DNA of 64,000 bases from Anthoceros angustus (GCA_010909165.1 MU008186.1:62001-126000), one strand, 5' to 3'. Counted from the first letter of the stretch, positions 46,401 to 58,590 are shown. Program-made: numbers and translations. Notes: generated by a model from the letters alone, not told the origin.

Positions 46401-49400
46401 ATGAAGCAGTTCAGGTGCACGATCTTCAAGTACTGCGCTAACTCTGTGGAGTTTGCTAGCCAGTTCAGCTAACAACAACACATTCAGAATAAGCTCACAC
46501 CATTGTACAGCCCCAGATCCCAGACAAACAGCATATGGACTACAATGCCAGAGTTGCAGAAAAAACATGTTTGCAGTATTTCAGAATGCCCACACGCAAA
46601 GCTGTTAAGCAAATGGCCCAGTCCCTGGCTATGACGTAAGATGATTCATACTCTGTCCAAGCCAGGGTGGATGCAGTTTTCAAGCTGATTGACCCTGTCC
46701 GCTACAAGCCCCTTCATTTCTGCCTCCAAACTTGCTATTAACTGGAACCAAATGCAAAATCAGACTCAGTAAATAGTTGAAACGGCAAGTGGTGTCCTGA
46801 ACACAACATCAGGCAGTTCCATGTTGACGGCAGGATAGCAGACCTATATTTCACGTCCTCAGACATAGGGTTATATATGCATAATTGAATTTGACAGTAA
46901 GAACCTTGTTATGCTCACGGGTGACCACAACAATGTCTGCTCTCAATACCCTCAGCACCTCATAACCTTCTAAAGTTTCAGAAGCAATTGGCGGGATATC
47001 CCAACCAAGGTTTCTCCAGTAGTGCACCTACAATGATATGCCAACACAGAAATACTCAGAGTGCCGCTCTGCCATTCCATGGCCACAAGCTTGTCAGAAA
47101 TAGAAAGGACTGCCCAAGGCACTTGCTAGAAAGATGACCTCATGGAACAGAGTTTGCAGCGATGGATCAAATCTGACGACCAAGCCATCGCCACCATCAT
47201 CAAGTAGACTCTTTTCAAGCTTCTTCTTTGAGTGTGCATCGATGTGACTGCTCCATTCTTGGTGCTGACTTTGAATAAACTGTAAGCAGACTAAATATGG
47301 TCTTTCAGCGCAAGCTTATAGATGGATATCTCATGACGACCAAATTCTTCAATTAAGACAGGTGCGTTAGTCCCCCCTGTCCGCAGCTTTAGGTCCAATA
47401 ATATTAGCTAATCAAACGACTTGTTGGGCAAAGATGAGGATTGCTGGAAGAGGTACCTGCTCAATAGATGAGATGATTTGAGAGTATTGAAGCATTATCT
47501 CACATGCCTCAGGTGCCTCGAGCAAATAGGGGGCAGCATTTAGCAACAGCTGCATTGGTCGATTCATCCTGCTCTTAAAATGGAGAGCCCACATGGCGGA
47601 GCCGGCGAATCGTGGAAATGAGTAATCCAACAAGGGCCTTCGACGAAGCTGATCAAATTGCTTCTTCAATATATTCAGTTCAGAACTAAATGCAACACAC
47701 ACCTGCAAAACCAGCAGCATGCCTGCAATTGAGTCCATGATAGTACAGAAGAAACAGCAGCTTGACATCTAATATGGCCAGCTGTAAGTTCTGTACAAGT
47801 TACAGGTTCACAAACATCACTTGCGACGCCATTTGAGAAACACAATCAACAATAGGCTGTCGGCAGGCCATAAGTTTGAAGCCCTCCAACAACTCAATAC
47901 TCTCGGCCAGTGAAGAAGCATGACGAAATGCCATAAACATCACATTTTGTGTCATGACCTGTGCACATGTTGACAGAGGTCTTCTCAACAACAACCCTTT
48001 GATTTCACAGAAAAATTTCTTAGATCAACCACATCCGGAAGTCACCTCAAGGTCCTTGACATTTTCTTTGTACTCATGAAAATCATCATGCCAACGCGTC
48101 ACTTTCACATCTAACAAGCTGTACGATAAAGATCTCAGCACAGAAACAAGTTTTTGAAAGGCTTCCTTCAACTCCAGAAGCGATTTGGTAATCTCAGGGC
48201 CTCGTGTGCCCCCAAAAGCTGGCAGCTTGACCTTCAGTGAGTACTGACTTTGTCCATCGCAAACCTGGCAAGTTATGTTACATAACAGATCACTATACTT
48301 GATACTGAAAAACATATTTTCTATTACTTTAGCCTGTCATTTTCCAGGCCTCGATATCCAACCTCGAGCATGTTAGCACATCTTTGTATAAAAGCTTCCA
48401 CGGGTGCAAAAACACTTTTGCTTCCCCATTCTGCTAGCCCCTTGTCAGCAACCTTCGGAATAGTGTGCTCAGGTCTGGAGGCATCAATCGTCGAGCCTCT
48501 AATAGACAGGGTTAAGTCAGACGAAACCTCCATCATTTCTGCATACAGCCGCCTCCAGGCCTCACAAGCTTGAATGCTTTCCTGCAATGCAGTTCTACAC
48601 CTGTCTACTGTGCCTTCAAACATCTCCGTGAGCGGTATTCCCTGAGTGCAATGATTGATTATCTCATTGCTCACCTGCAGCAGCAGTGAAGTTGGCATTT
48701 GCGAGCACAAGAGCAGAACAGAGCAGTTAACAACGTCAAGGCCTGCAGCACTGTAGTTACCTTACAGAGAAGTCCTGTGACCTTCTCTGGAGTACTGAAA
48801 TAGCTACAAAGCTTCCATATCATCCGAATGCGCTGTAGCAGCTTCGGAAGTAAAAAAGGCAGATCACGGATTTCAGATGACAATATTTCCCTACACGGCT
48901 CTTCCAAAAACACTAAGAACTTCAGATTCTCTTCAGCAACCACTGCCTCTTGTTCAATTTTTTTGGAAAGACTCAAGAATGGCTCCAAGTAAGTGGATTT
49001 TTGCCGATCCAGTATAGTCAAGAGAGCAGCAACTCCCTGCATTGGCATGAACTTGGACATAACCCACAATATGTTGCGAACATGAACAGGAAAGCTAGTT
49101 CAAGTCACCCAAGATCCATGACAAAAGGTGGATAGTATAGGAGACGTTTTCAGCTTACAGGACTATTAATCTGATCACGTATTCCACAGAGATCAGCACT
49201 GCGGCCACGCCAAAACTCCACTTCAGCTAAAGGGCCTGTGGATTCACCGTCTGAAAACCTCTCCTGATTTCTTACCACCTGCGCAGACCACTCATCCCTG
49301 TGTCAGACGATATCCATGCCCCATGAGTTGTGGAAATCTGGCATAACATGGGCAGCCACTAAAGATATGGAGTATTGAGAAGGCTGAAACCTCCTTGATT

Positions 49401-50437
49401 TGTCGTGTCCACCTTATAACAACTGATTCAACTCTCTGTGCCAAGTCTTTGTCTCTGGTTTGACCACCTAAGGTACCAATTAAGTTGACCGGAGGGATGT
49501 AGAGAACCGTCTTTCCCTTGGCCTCAAAGATGGATTCTGTCAAGCTGGCTAGAAACTTATCCAGTCCTGCTTTGAAGTCCTTTGTAACACTTACCTGCCA
49601 GCTCTCATTCTCTAGCATAACAGGTAGGTAGATAGTCTGCATAACACAGCATCACAATTCATTTCCCATCATGCCAAACGAAATGAACTTGCCACATTCC
49701 TCCACCGCTTCCCAAGAAGCACATCTTACTGGGATAAATCCACTAGCAGCATTTCCCACTTTCTTGACTGTACCGGCAGACGTAATATATAGCACACCTG
49801 CATAATTCGCAACATGCTGTGCCCAGGGCTACTCCGTAACACCTCACATTGTACCAGCTTATCCACATTATCCCCAGTGACAACTTGCAAAGGGTCCCGA
49901 ACGAATACGAGAACCTGCACATCCATTCAGGTCGTTTCACGAAGCAAAAGATTAGAGACCTAAACATGCCAAGAGAGGCCCTCGGCACTAAGCAGAGCTT
50001 GAAGAGAGCGAGAGCTACACCTCATCCCACTGAGGGGGAACCCCAGTAGTGCAAAGAAGATCACCGTTTGCATCCAAGAACGCAAACAGCCTCCCACTAT
50101 CTGTGCTCTTGAAGAAATTAGCCACAACCTCATGATGGGCATCTTTCCAGGTGCCATCGCCGTTTATCAGCACCAGCTGCCTTCGAAACCAAGCAATTTC
50201 CCTAGGCTCTTTAAGGTCATTTTCATCTGCTGGACTTGCCTCCTCTGCCCTTACTAACTCAGACGATGTTTCTGCCAGCTCCCCCGGTCCAGCAGGCTCC
50301 CTTTCTGCCACCTGCTCGGGCTCTCCAATTTTGCCCGGCTCTCCCAATTTTTCGGTCTCCCCAACCTTTCCTGGTTCTTCAACATTTCCTGCCTTCTTCG
50401 GTTCCTGGGGCACCACAGCAGCCTCTGTTGTAGCCAT
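28494..50437 (-). CDS. DNAH2: Axonemal inner-arm dynein heavy chain, DNAH2 type
   Basis: About 22 kb, split by many short GT-AG introns. The first coding exon is 50021-50437 (start [13 protein letters not shown]). The last is 28494-28730, preceded by intron 28731-28832. The order is complete. The tail includes YIPPVNLIG and [16 protein letters not shown]. The linker has [18 protein letters not shown], about 42290-42370. The AAA1 P-loop [10 protein letters not shown] is at 40896-40925 with CLDEFNRI downstream. The AAA2 P-loop GKTGSGKT is at 39756-39779, AAA3 GKVGVGKT at 38193-38216, and AAA4 GIGGSGRKS at 36264-36290. The stalk and microtubule-binding region lies at about 35.1-33.6 kb, then AAA5, AAA6 and a C-terminal domain ending [11 protein letters not shown] and [14 protein letters not shown]. 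Tail and C-terminal sequences match animal DNAH2 (Chlamydomonas 1-beta heavy chain of two-headed inner arm I1/f) far better than outer-arm chains. It would drive bending of the sperm flagellum. The N-terminus carries an unusual Gly/Glu/Pro/Lys-rich stretch with repeated [10 protein letters not shown]-like units. I saw no break in the exons I checked but did not resolve every exon. Confidence 0.93.
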
Positions 50438-51500
50438 ATCTGATCAGCAGCTGCAACAAAGATGACTGTCACATGTCCTCAGCTTCCACCTTCCACACCC
50501 CATTGCCAAACCCAAAGATTTGCGTGCCCACTTGGGCTGGGTCAGATCAAACTTCTTTCAACTCAGCTGCCTGGCACCAAATTTGAGGCATCCGCCAAAA
50601 TCAACACGATCTTCGTGCAAGCAGCGAAAGGGAAATTGCAATTCAACGACAGAGATGGACCCGAAACAAGTCGTGAAACGGAAGAGCTGCACGAATTTTT
50701 TTCTGCATTATATCGAACAACTACAAAATGTGGCCTGGTGCACGCCATGGCACATCCAGGGTGGAGTCCTTCCAAATCCACCAAATTCGGCATCCCACTA
50801 TCCTAAAAACTCAGAATCCTGCTACACATTACTCAAACAACTGCCTCCGGAAAAACTGTAACCTACAAGAGTGCCATCAAGTGCGGTGCTGGGCTCACCC
50901 GACCGCCACTAACGGTAAAACAGAAGGCCCATTCCTGAAGCTCAGGAATCAGCATCAGGCACATGCATTCAAATGCTGTACATGAAGTCGTCGCTCGCCC
51001 CCCAAAGCCCCCGGCGGACAAAAGATCGTGAATTGAAGTATTCAACACAGGAAACAGGACTATGCTCGGAAGTCTCCAGACCCATCACACCCAGCGCTAC
51101 CAATCGCAGAGATGGTTCTCAATTTAGGACCACCTGAAATATTGTGGGCACATCCTTTGTGTTTCTGTGCTGGAACGGAACGCTGACACCTGGCAAGGGC
51201 ACAGCTACGCAACGGTTGTCTGGGTACTCGTATTCCTGCATTGAAATGCTATACCGCGTGCAGCTGGAGGGAGCTTTGAGCAGAGGAGTGTGGATGTGGT
51301 GTGTCCCTGTGTACAGGAGGCTTGTCTTCGTTGCCGACTGATCTGACCTCTGTGAGTTTGGAGCATGTCCAACATGGAAGTTGGTGTGAAAGAACCTACT
51401 AACCTGTTGGCGCAGCAAAGATTAGCATGTCCTGTGCATGATCTTTCGTTCTGCATTGTGGATTCATGTGATGTGGTGACATGTAGTCGATGTGCTTATC
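50438..51500. other. Divergent intergenic region between dynein and PPR gene 2
   Basis: 1.06 kb between two divergently transcribed starts, so it should contain both promoters. Overlapping short frames on both strands carry no domain signature. No clear TATA box or repeat is seen. Confidence 0.5.
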
Positions 51501-54500
51501 ATGGCTGCCTGGCGAGTGGTTGCATTTTATTCACACAGGGTGAGCTGTCCAAGAGATCGTCTGGCCGGGGAGAATGGGCAGCAGTATCTCCTGAGGCGAC
51601 AGTTTTCCCTGAACCATACACTCTGGTGGGGTAGCAAGCAACATGATCGTGGCCCAGACAGGCCTTCAGGATACCAGGAGGGTGTAACGGCTGATACTGT
51701 GAGCAAACTCTGTCAGCAGAGACAGCTCACTGAGGCTGTTGAGGCCCTGGGAGTTCTGGTGCAGACAGAATGTCGTGTTTCTCAGTGTCTCTTTTATACT
51801 GTGCTGAAGAACTGTGTGGCTGAAAGGGATCTTGTTGGGGGTCGGCGGGTCCATGCGCTCACCCTGCTGACGGGTCATGAGTCTGACACGTTCCTCTGCA
51901 ACCACTTCCTGCGAATGTATGCTTCTCATGGCAGGTTGCAAGAAGCGATGGATGTGTTTGAACTGGTGGCCGAAGCAGATGCCTTCACGTGGTCTGCCAT
52001 AATTTCTGCCCATGTGAAACAGGGGCAGGATAAGCAGGCCATACAACTGTATCATCAGATGTGTAGGGCAAGCGTGAAGCCAGATGGGTATGTGTTTGTA
52101 GCAGCCCTTCAGGCGTGTGCCAGGGGAGCGGACTTGAAAAGTGGGCAGCAGGTGCATGCTCACGTATTGGCTAGTGGGTTTGAGCGTGATTCTTTTGTCT
52201 GTAATTCCTTAGTGGACATGTATGCAAAGTGTGGTAGCTTGGAGGACGCTCAAAGACTGTTTGATGGACTTGGTACAAAGAATGTGGTTACATGGAATGC
52301 CTTGATAGCAGGGTATTCCCAGCAGGGCAGAGGGCAGGAGTCTCTTCATCTCTACAGTGAAATGCAAGAGGAAGGCATTGCTGCACCCGATGCAGTGACT
52401 TTTGTGAGCCTTCTCCTGGCTTGCGCAAGTTTGGGCACGCCAGGTCTGGAGAAGGGGAAGCTGCTTCATGCACAGCTTAGAGAATGTGGATATCAAGCTG
52501 ATCCTTTTGTGGCCAACAGTCTGGTCAACATGTATGCAAAGTGTGCCAAGGGCATGAGCCTGGAAGCCCTCCATCTTTACAGCACCATGCAACAAGAAGG
52601 CATGGCTGCACCCGATTCTGTCACATTTGTGTGCCTCCTCCAGGCATGTGCAAGTGTGGGTACCCTGGGTTTGGAGAAGGGGAAGCAGCTTCATGCACAA
52701 ATTAGAGAATTAGGACTCCAAGCTGATGTGATTTTAGGGAGCAGTTTGATGAACATGTATGCAAAATGTGGCAGCCTAGATGATGCTCGTGGCGTTTTTG
52801 ACAAACTCGGTCAAAAAGATGTGGTGACATGGAGTGCCATGATAGCAGGATATTCCCAGCAGGGTATGGGACAGGAAGCCCTTCATCTTTACAGTGCTAT
52901 GCAAGGAGAAGACACGGTTTCACCCAATTCTGTGACATTTTTGTGCCTCCTACAGGCGTGTGCAAGTGTGGGCAACCCAGCTTTGCAGAAGGGGAAGCAG
53001 ATCCATGCACAGATCAGAGAGCAGGGACTCCAAGCTGATGTGATTTTAGGAGCAGTTTGATGAACATGTATGCAAAATGTGGCAGCCTAGATGATGCTCG
53101 TGGCGTTTTTGACAAACTCGGTCAAAAGATGTGGTGACATGGAGTGCCATGATAGCAGGATATTCCCAGCAGGGTATGGGACAGGAAGCCCTTCATCTTT
53201 ACAGTGCTATGCAAGGAGAAGACACGGTTTCACCCAATTCTGTGACATTTTTGTGCCTCCTACAGGCGTGTGCAAGTGTGGGCAACCCAGCTTTGCAGAA
53301 GGGGAAGCAGATCCATGCACAGATCAGAGAGCAGGGACTCCAATCTGATGTCTCTGTCGCCAACAGTTTGGTGAACATGTATGCAAAATGCGGCAGCCTA
53401 GAGGATGCTCGGGACCTGTTTGACAGGCTTAGTGAAAAAGATGTGGTAACGTGGAGTGCCATGATCGCAGGATATTCCAAACAAGGTATGGGGCAGGAAG
53501 CCCTTCATCTGTATGGTGTTCTGCAAGAAGAGGGAATCATTACACCCACTGCTGTGACATTCGTTTGCCTGCTGCAGGCATGTGCAAGTGTAGGCACCCT
53601 GGCTTTGGAGAGGGGGAAGCAGCTCCATGCACACATCAGAGAAGTAGGAGTTCAGGCTGATGTGTTTGTAGCCAACAGTTTGGTAAACATGTATGCAAAA
53701 TGTGGCAGCCTAGAGGAAGCTCAAGCTGTGTTTGACGGACTTGGTCAAAAAGATGTTGTGACATGGAGTGCCATGATAGCAGGATATTCCCAGCAGGGTA
53801 TGGGACAGGAAGCCCTCGATCTTTACAGTGCGATGCAAGAAGAAGGCATCGTTGCACCCAATTCTGTGACATTTTGTGCCTCCTGCAGGCGTGTGCAAGT
53901 GTGGGCAACCCAGCTTTGCAGAAGGGAAGCAGCTTCATGCACAGCTTAGAGAATGTGGATATCAAGCTGATGTGTTTGTAGCCAACAGTTTGGTGAACAT
54001 GTATGCAAAGTGTGGCAGCCTAGAGGAAGCTCAAGCTGTGTTTGACGGACTTGGTCAAAAGATGTGGTGACATGGAATGCCATGATAGCAGGATATTCCC
54101 AGCAGGGTATGGGACAGGAAGCCCTCGATCTTTACAGTGCTATGCAAGAAGAAGGCATCGTTGCACCCAATTCTGTGACATTTTGTGCCTCCTGCAGGCA
54201 TGTGCAAGTGTGGGCAACCCAGCTTTGCAGAAGGGAAGCAGCTCCATGCACACATCAGAGAAGTAGGAGTTCAGGCTGATGTGTTTGTAGCCAACAGTTT
54301 GGTAAACATGTATGCAAAGTGTGGCAGCCTAGAAGATGCTCAAGCGTGTTTGATAAACTTGATCAAAAATGTGGTGACATGGAGTGCCATGATAGCAGGA
54401 TACTCCCAGCAAGGCATGGGTGATGAAGCCCTTTGTCTGTTCAAGGCTATGCAAGAAGGCATGGCTGCCTTGGTTCAGCGACATATGTGTGCCTCCTGCA

Positions 54501-56541
54501 GGCATGTGCAGGCGTGGGCAACCCGGCTTTGAGAAGGGAAGCAGCTTCATGCACAAATTAGAGAATTAGGACTCAAGCTGATGTATTTGTAGCAAGCAGT
54601 TTGGTTAATATGTACGCAAAGTGTGGCAGCCTAGAGGAAGCTCAAGCTGTGTTTGACGGACTTGGTCAAAAGATGTGGTGACATGGAATGCCATGATAGC
54701 AGGATATTCCCAGCAGGGTATGGGACAGGAAGCCCTTCATCTTTACAGTGCTATGCAAGAAGAAGGCATCGTTGCACCCAATTCTGTGACATTTGTGTGC
54801 CTCCTGCAGGCATGTGCAAGTGTGGGCACCTGGCTTTGGAGAGGGGAAGCAGCTCCATGCACACATCAGAGAAGTAGGAGTTCAGGCTGATGTGTTTGTA
54901 GCCAACAGTTTGGTAAACATGTATGCAAAATGTGGCAGCCTAGAGGAAGCTCAAGCTGTGTTTGACGGACTTGGTCAAAAAGATGTTGTGACATGGAGTG
55001 CCATGATAGCAGGATATTCCCAGCAGGGTATGGGACAGGAAGCCCTCGATCTTTACAGTGCGATGCAAGAAGAAGGCATCGTTGCACCCAATTCTGTGAC
55101 ATTTGTGTGCCTCCTGCAGGCGTGTGCAAGTGTGGGCACCCTGGCTTTGGAGAAAGGGAAGCAGCTCCATGCACAAATTAGGGAACGAGGACATCAAGCT
55201 GATGTATTTGTAGCAAGCAGTTTGGTTAATATGTACGCAAAGTGTGGCAGCCTAGAGGATGCTCAGGTCGTGTTCGACGGGCTCGGTGCAAAAAATGTGG
55301 TCACATGGACCGCTCTAATAGCAGGATATTCGGAGCAGGGCATGGGTCAGGAAGCCCTTCGTCTTTACAGTGCTATGGAAGGAGAAGGCATGGCTGCCTT
55401 TGGTTCAGCGACATATGTGTGCCTCCTGCAGGCATGTGCAGGCGTGGGCAACCCGGCTTTGGAGAAGGGAAAGCTGCTTCATACACAAATCACAGAACGA
55501 GGTCTTCAAGCTGATGTGTTTGTGTCGAGCAGCTTGGTGAACATGTACGCAAAATGTGGCAGCCTAGAAGATGCTCGAAGCGTGTTTGATAAACTTGATC
55601 AAAAAAATGTGGTGACATGGAATGCCATGATAGCAGGATACTCCCAGCAAGGCATGGGTGATGAAGCCCTTTGTCTGTTCAAGGCTATGCAAGAAGGAGG
55701 CACAGTCGCACCTGATTCTGTGACTTTCGTGTGCCTTCTGCAGGCATGTGCAAACGTGGCAGCTTTCCATCTGGGAAGGCAGCTCCATGAGCAAATCAAA
55801 GAACAAGGGCTCCAAGCTGATGGACTTGTAGCCATCAGTTTGATAAACATGTATGGAAAGTCTGGAAGCATGGCTGATGCGCAGCTGGTCTTTGAGGCTT
55901 TGCCCGAGAGAGACGTTGTGGCATGGACTGCACTGATAGCAGGATACGCTCTTCAAGGGGAGACTAAGGTTGTGTTTGACTTGGTCCAGAGAATGGTAGA
56001 GGGTGGCATCCAGCCTGTCGGCATCACGTTTCTTAGTGTACTAACAGTCTGCAGCCACGCCGGCCTTGTGAACAAGGGTAGAGAGTATTTTGATGTTATG
56101 AGCACACAATATGGTATCACTCCCACAGTGGAACACTACACATGTATGGTGGATCTCCTGGGCCGAGCAGGCCGACTGGATGAGGCACTGGCTTTGGTTA
56201 GGACGATGGCTGTAGTGCCCAATGCTGCAGTTTGGCACACTTTGTTGGGTTCTTGTCAAAAATGGAGCAACGTGGAACTGGGACGCCACGCTTTTGATGA
56301 AGCTGTGAAGCTAGACAAGAAAGATGTTGCAGCATATGTGTTGATGTCAAACATATACACCAATGCGCAGATGTGGGAGCAGGCCGAGGAGATGCAGGCG
56401 AGGAGGAAAGGAATCAGGGCCTGGAAAGAACCAGGCCAAAGCTGGTGGACAGACATGGACGGGCTAGTTCATAGCTTTTTTGTTGGGGATCGGCAGCATG
56501 CCGAGGGTGAAGGGCAGTCTACTCACATATGCAAGGGCTGA
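51501..56541 (+). CDS. PLS-class PPR protein with expanded 104-aa units; frameshifted between 53.05 and 54.85 kb as given
   Basis: Start at the first in-frame ATG, 51501 (MAAWRVVAFYSHRV, Arg-rich with no acidic residues, compatible with an organelle transit peptide). The frame is clean from 51501 to about 53046 and again from about 54845 to 56541. Between them about 16 single-base losses relative to sister units move the frame repeatedly. Each unit is a P-L-S triplet of 104 residues (312 bp) with VVTWSAMIAGYSQQGMGQEA, SVTFVCLLQACASVG, KQLHAQIRE and NSLVNMYAKCGSLEDA signatures. One unit near 52535 lacks about 87 bp in frame. The C-terminus has E motifs (GLVNKGREYF, EHYTCMVDLLGRAGRLDEAL, SWWTDMDGLVHSFFVGDRQH). 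An apparent one-base shift near 56510 then separates it from GLKELLAQKTKSRFDL in another frame. No DYW domain follows. Such proteins select RNA sites in organelles. If the base losses are sequencing errors, the true product is one very long PPR protein of about 1,680 aa; if real, this is a pseudogene. I favour the former. Confidence 0.8.
52290..55920 (+). repeat. 312-bp tandem units inside PPR gene 2
   Basis: The ACATGGAnTGCC landmark (ACGTGGAGTGCC in one copy) occurs at 52290, 52827, 53137, 53449, 53761, 54070, 54377, 54681, 54991, 55303 and 55615. The regular spacing is 312 bp. Shorter spacings (310, 309, 307, 304, 310) match the base losses in those units, and the first interval (537) equals two units minus 87 bp. 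Neighbouring units are near-identical even at synonymous sites (compare 52735-53045 with 53046-53355), indicating very recent duplication or conversion. Confidence 0.93.
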
Positions 56542-56803
56542 AAGAGCTTCTGGCACAAAAAACGAAAAGCAGATTTGATCTGTGACACAGCTTCTTTCAA
56601 AGTGAACGAAAAGCTGATCTTGTTCATGAAGCCCCATTGACGTTTTTCATCGCCTTGGTCATACTATCACAGGTGCTGTAGAGGACGACTTTAGACATGG
56701 AACTTAGTTGTCTCTTCCTATTCCGACTCCTTCATATTCCCACCCAGGGGCCTCGCTTAAAGTTCTCATGGAGATGGGCTCACCCATTTCTGCTCAGGTA
56801 CTC

Positions 56804-56828
56804 AATAAAATGCACTTTCAGCAATAAA
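56804..56828 (+). terminator. Two AATAAA polyadenylation signals
   Basis: AATAAA at 56804-56809 and again at 56823-56828, about 260-290 bp beyond the PPR gene 2 stop codon. A good candidate 3' end for that transcript. Confidence 0.55.
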
Positions 56829-57429
56829 TCGATTCTCTACATACCCTCATTACTACGGTGTCCAAGGAAACGTTATAGGTCTATACCCTGTATCGGCTGT
56901 GAACGGGCGTTCACGCTATCACAATGCGAAAAGCTTGGGACGACTTGGAATCCCGCAATGTGAGGTCCGCAACCCATAAGAACTGTGCCACATTCGCACA
57001 GTTTCAGTTCGTTCTGCGCCTCATCTTGCGAAAGCGGGACCTGTTAGATGGCCACAACATGGCAACTGGACCCGCTGTGGACCCAACAAACTGGTGGGAG
57101 CACAGGGATTCTACCAGGAGCTTGCGCTCAGCTCATCCCAGGGAGTGAAGTGCGCAGCAATACAAGGAACCCATCAATTCTTAGGCAATCTATCGCTGGT
57201 GAAGGAAGGAGTGTCCAGCGACGGTCAATTTTTTGTGGGTCCTACAATATGGTTGGACAACAGGCGACACAAGAAGATACGACTTCCGGCGTAAGGGCTC
57301 CGGCGAGGTCGTCTGGTTAGACAGCTCTTCCAAGCCACCTTGGGTGGATGAGCAGCTGGTTGCCTAGCATATGCAGATGGGTCATGGTGATCTCCTTCCA
57401 AGTCCACCTTTGCGGATAAGTTTGAGGCT
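56829..57429. other. Intergenic; no gene recognised
   Basis: 600 bp between the PPR gene 2 poly(A) signals and the PPR pseudogene. The right part may be the former promoter and leader of that pseudogene. No motif seen. Confidence 0.45.
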
Positions 57430-58590
57430 GGCAGGCCTGCAGGATCGGAAATGGGGGTATCGGCTATAACAGTGAGCACATTATGTCAGCAGGGCAGGCT
57501 TACTGAGGCTGTTGGAGCCCAGGAATTTCTGGCGCACACAGACTTGTCTTCGACGGTTCTGGCTGCAAAAGATAGAATGCCCTGCTTCCTGGGTATGTAC
57601 AGCAAGGGCTCTCTCAAAAGGCACTTCTTCTGGTATGGACAAATGAAGCAGGAGAGCCTGATTCTGGGATCCTGGCAGATGGAGTTACTTTTGTTTGCCT
57701 TCTGAAGGCCTGTGCAACTGCTGGTGCCTTACAGCTGGGGAGGCAGGTGCACTCACAGATTGTGGACAGAGGACTGCTAGGCAGTGACATACTCGTGGGC
57801 AACTGCCTGGTGGACATGTATGCATAATGTGGCGAACTGGAAGGTGGTCGCAGCGTATTCGACAGTCTGGCCCAAAACAATGTGGTGACATGGACTGCCC
57901 TGATAGCTGGTGTGGTACTTGTGGTCAAGCTCACAACGCACTAGCTCGTTTTGAGGAGATGTTAGCCGCTGGGATTCAGCCTGATGATGCTACTTTGACT
58001 TGTCTGAGTAGCATGCAGTCACGAGGGACTGTTGAATGAGGGTCGCAAGCACTTCGATGCCATGGTTGAGCAGCATGGCATCAAGCCTACTATTGAGCAT
58101 GACAACTGCATGATTGATCTTCTTGCAGAGCACATGCTATGATCATGTGAGAGCCAGGACGACGTTGCGGGGCTGAATGCCTGCAAAAGTTACGGGGACA
58201 TAGAAAGGGTCAAGGCGGTGCTTTGGAAGTCTTGTTAGACTAGACCCTCAGCGGGCGTCCGCATACGTGCTCATGGCCTAATGTCTATGCAGAGCATGAA
58301 TGTACTTCTGAAGGACGAAGGTGGCCACGTACCTCAGACAAAGTTGGGGTTGAAGCCACTGTCAGAGAGAAGGAAAGGAAGAAATGCTTTGCGGGCATGC
58401 TGAGAAGCTGGCTTTGGCGTTTGGTCTTTTCAACACTCCCAGTGGCACGCCTCTGCGGGTAACCACGAATCTTGGCATGTGCAGTGACTTGCCACAGTTC
58501 TACCGAGATCATGTCAAGGGTTGGAAAGAGGGACACTGTGGTAAGAGATGCTCACCGTGTGCATCCATCTGCACCTGCTTGTTGTAGTTT
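57430..58590 (+). pseudogene. PPR-DYW pseudogene, paralogue of PPR gene 2
   Basis: The N-terminal part ISTLCQQGRLTEAV-like (from about 57451) parallels TADTVSKLCQQRQLTEAV in PPR gene 2. After a frame change it reads ADGVTFVCLLKACATAGALQ, then QVHSQIVDRGLLGSD and NCLVDMYA, a TAA stop at about 57824-57826, CGELEGGRSVFDSLAQNNVV, an internally shortened unit, and NEGRKHFDAMVEQHGIKPT in a third frame. E-region remnants follow with several stops. The end is a nearly whole DYW region: GHAEKLALAFGLFNTPSGTP, a one-base shift after MCSD restoring CHSSTEIMSRVGKRDTVVRD, and then a degenerate tail without the final DYW tripeptide. The catalytic HxE (HAE) and CxxCH motifs survive. The gene cannot make a functional protein, but it shows that the local PPR family once carried DYW domains. 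Confidence 0.85.
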
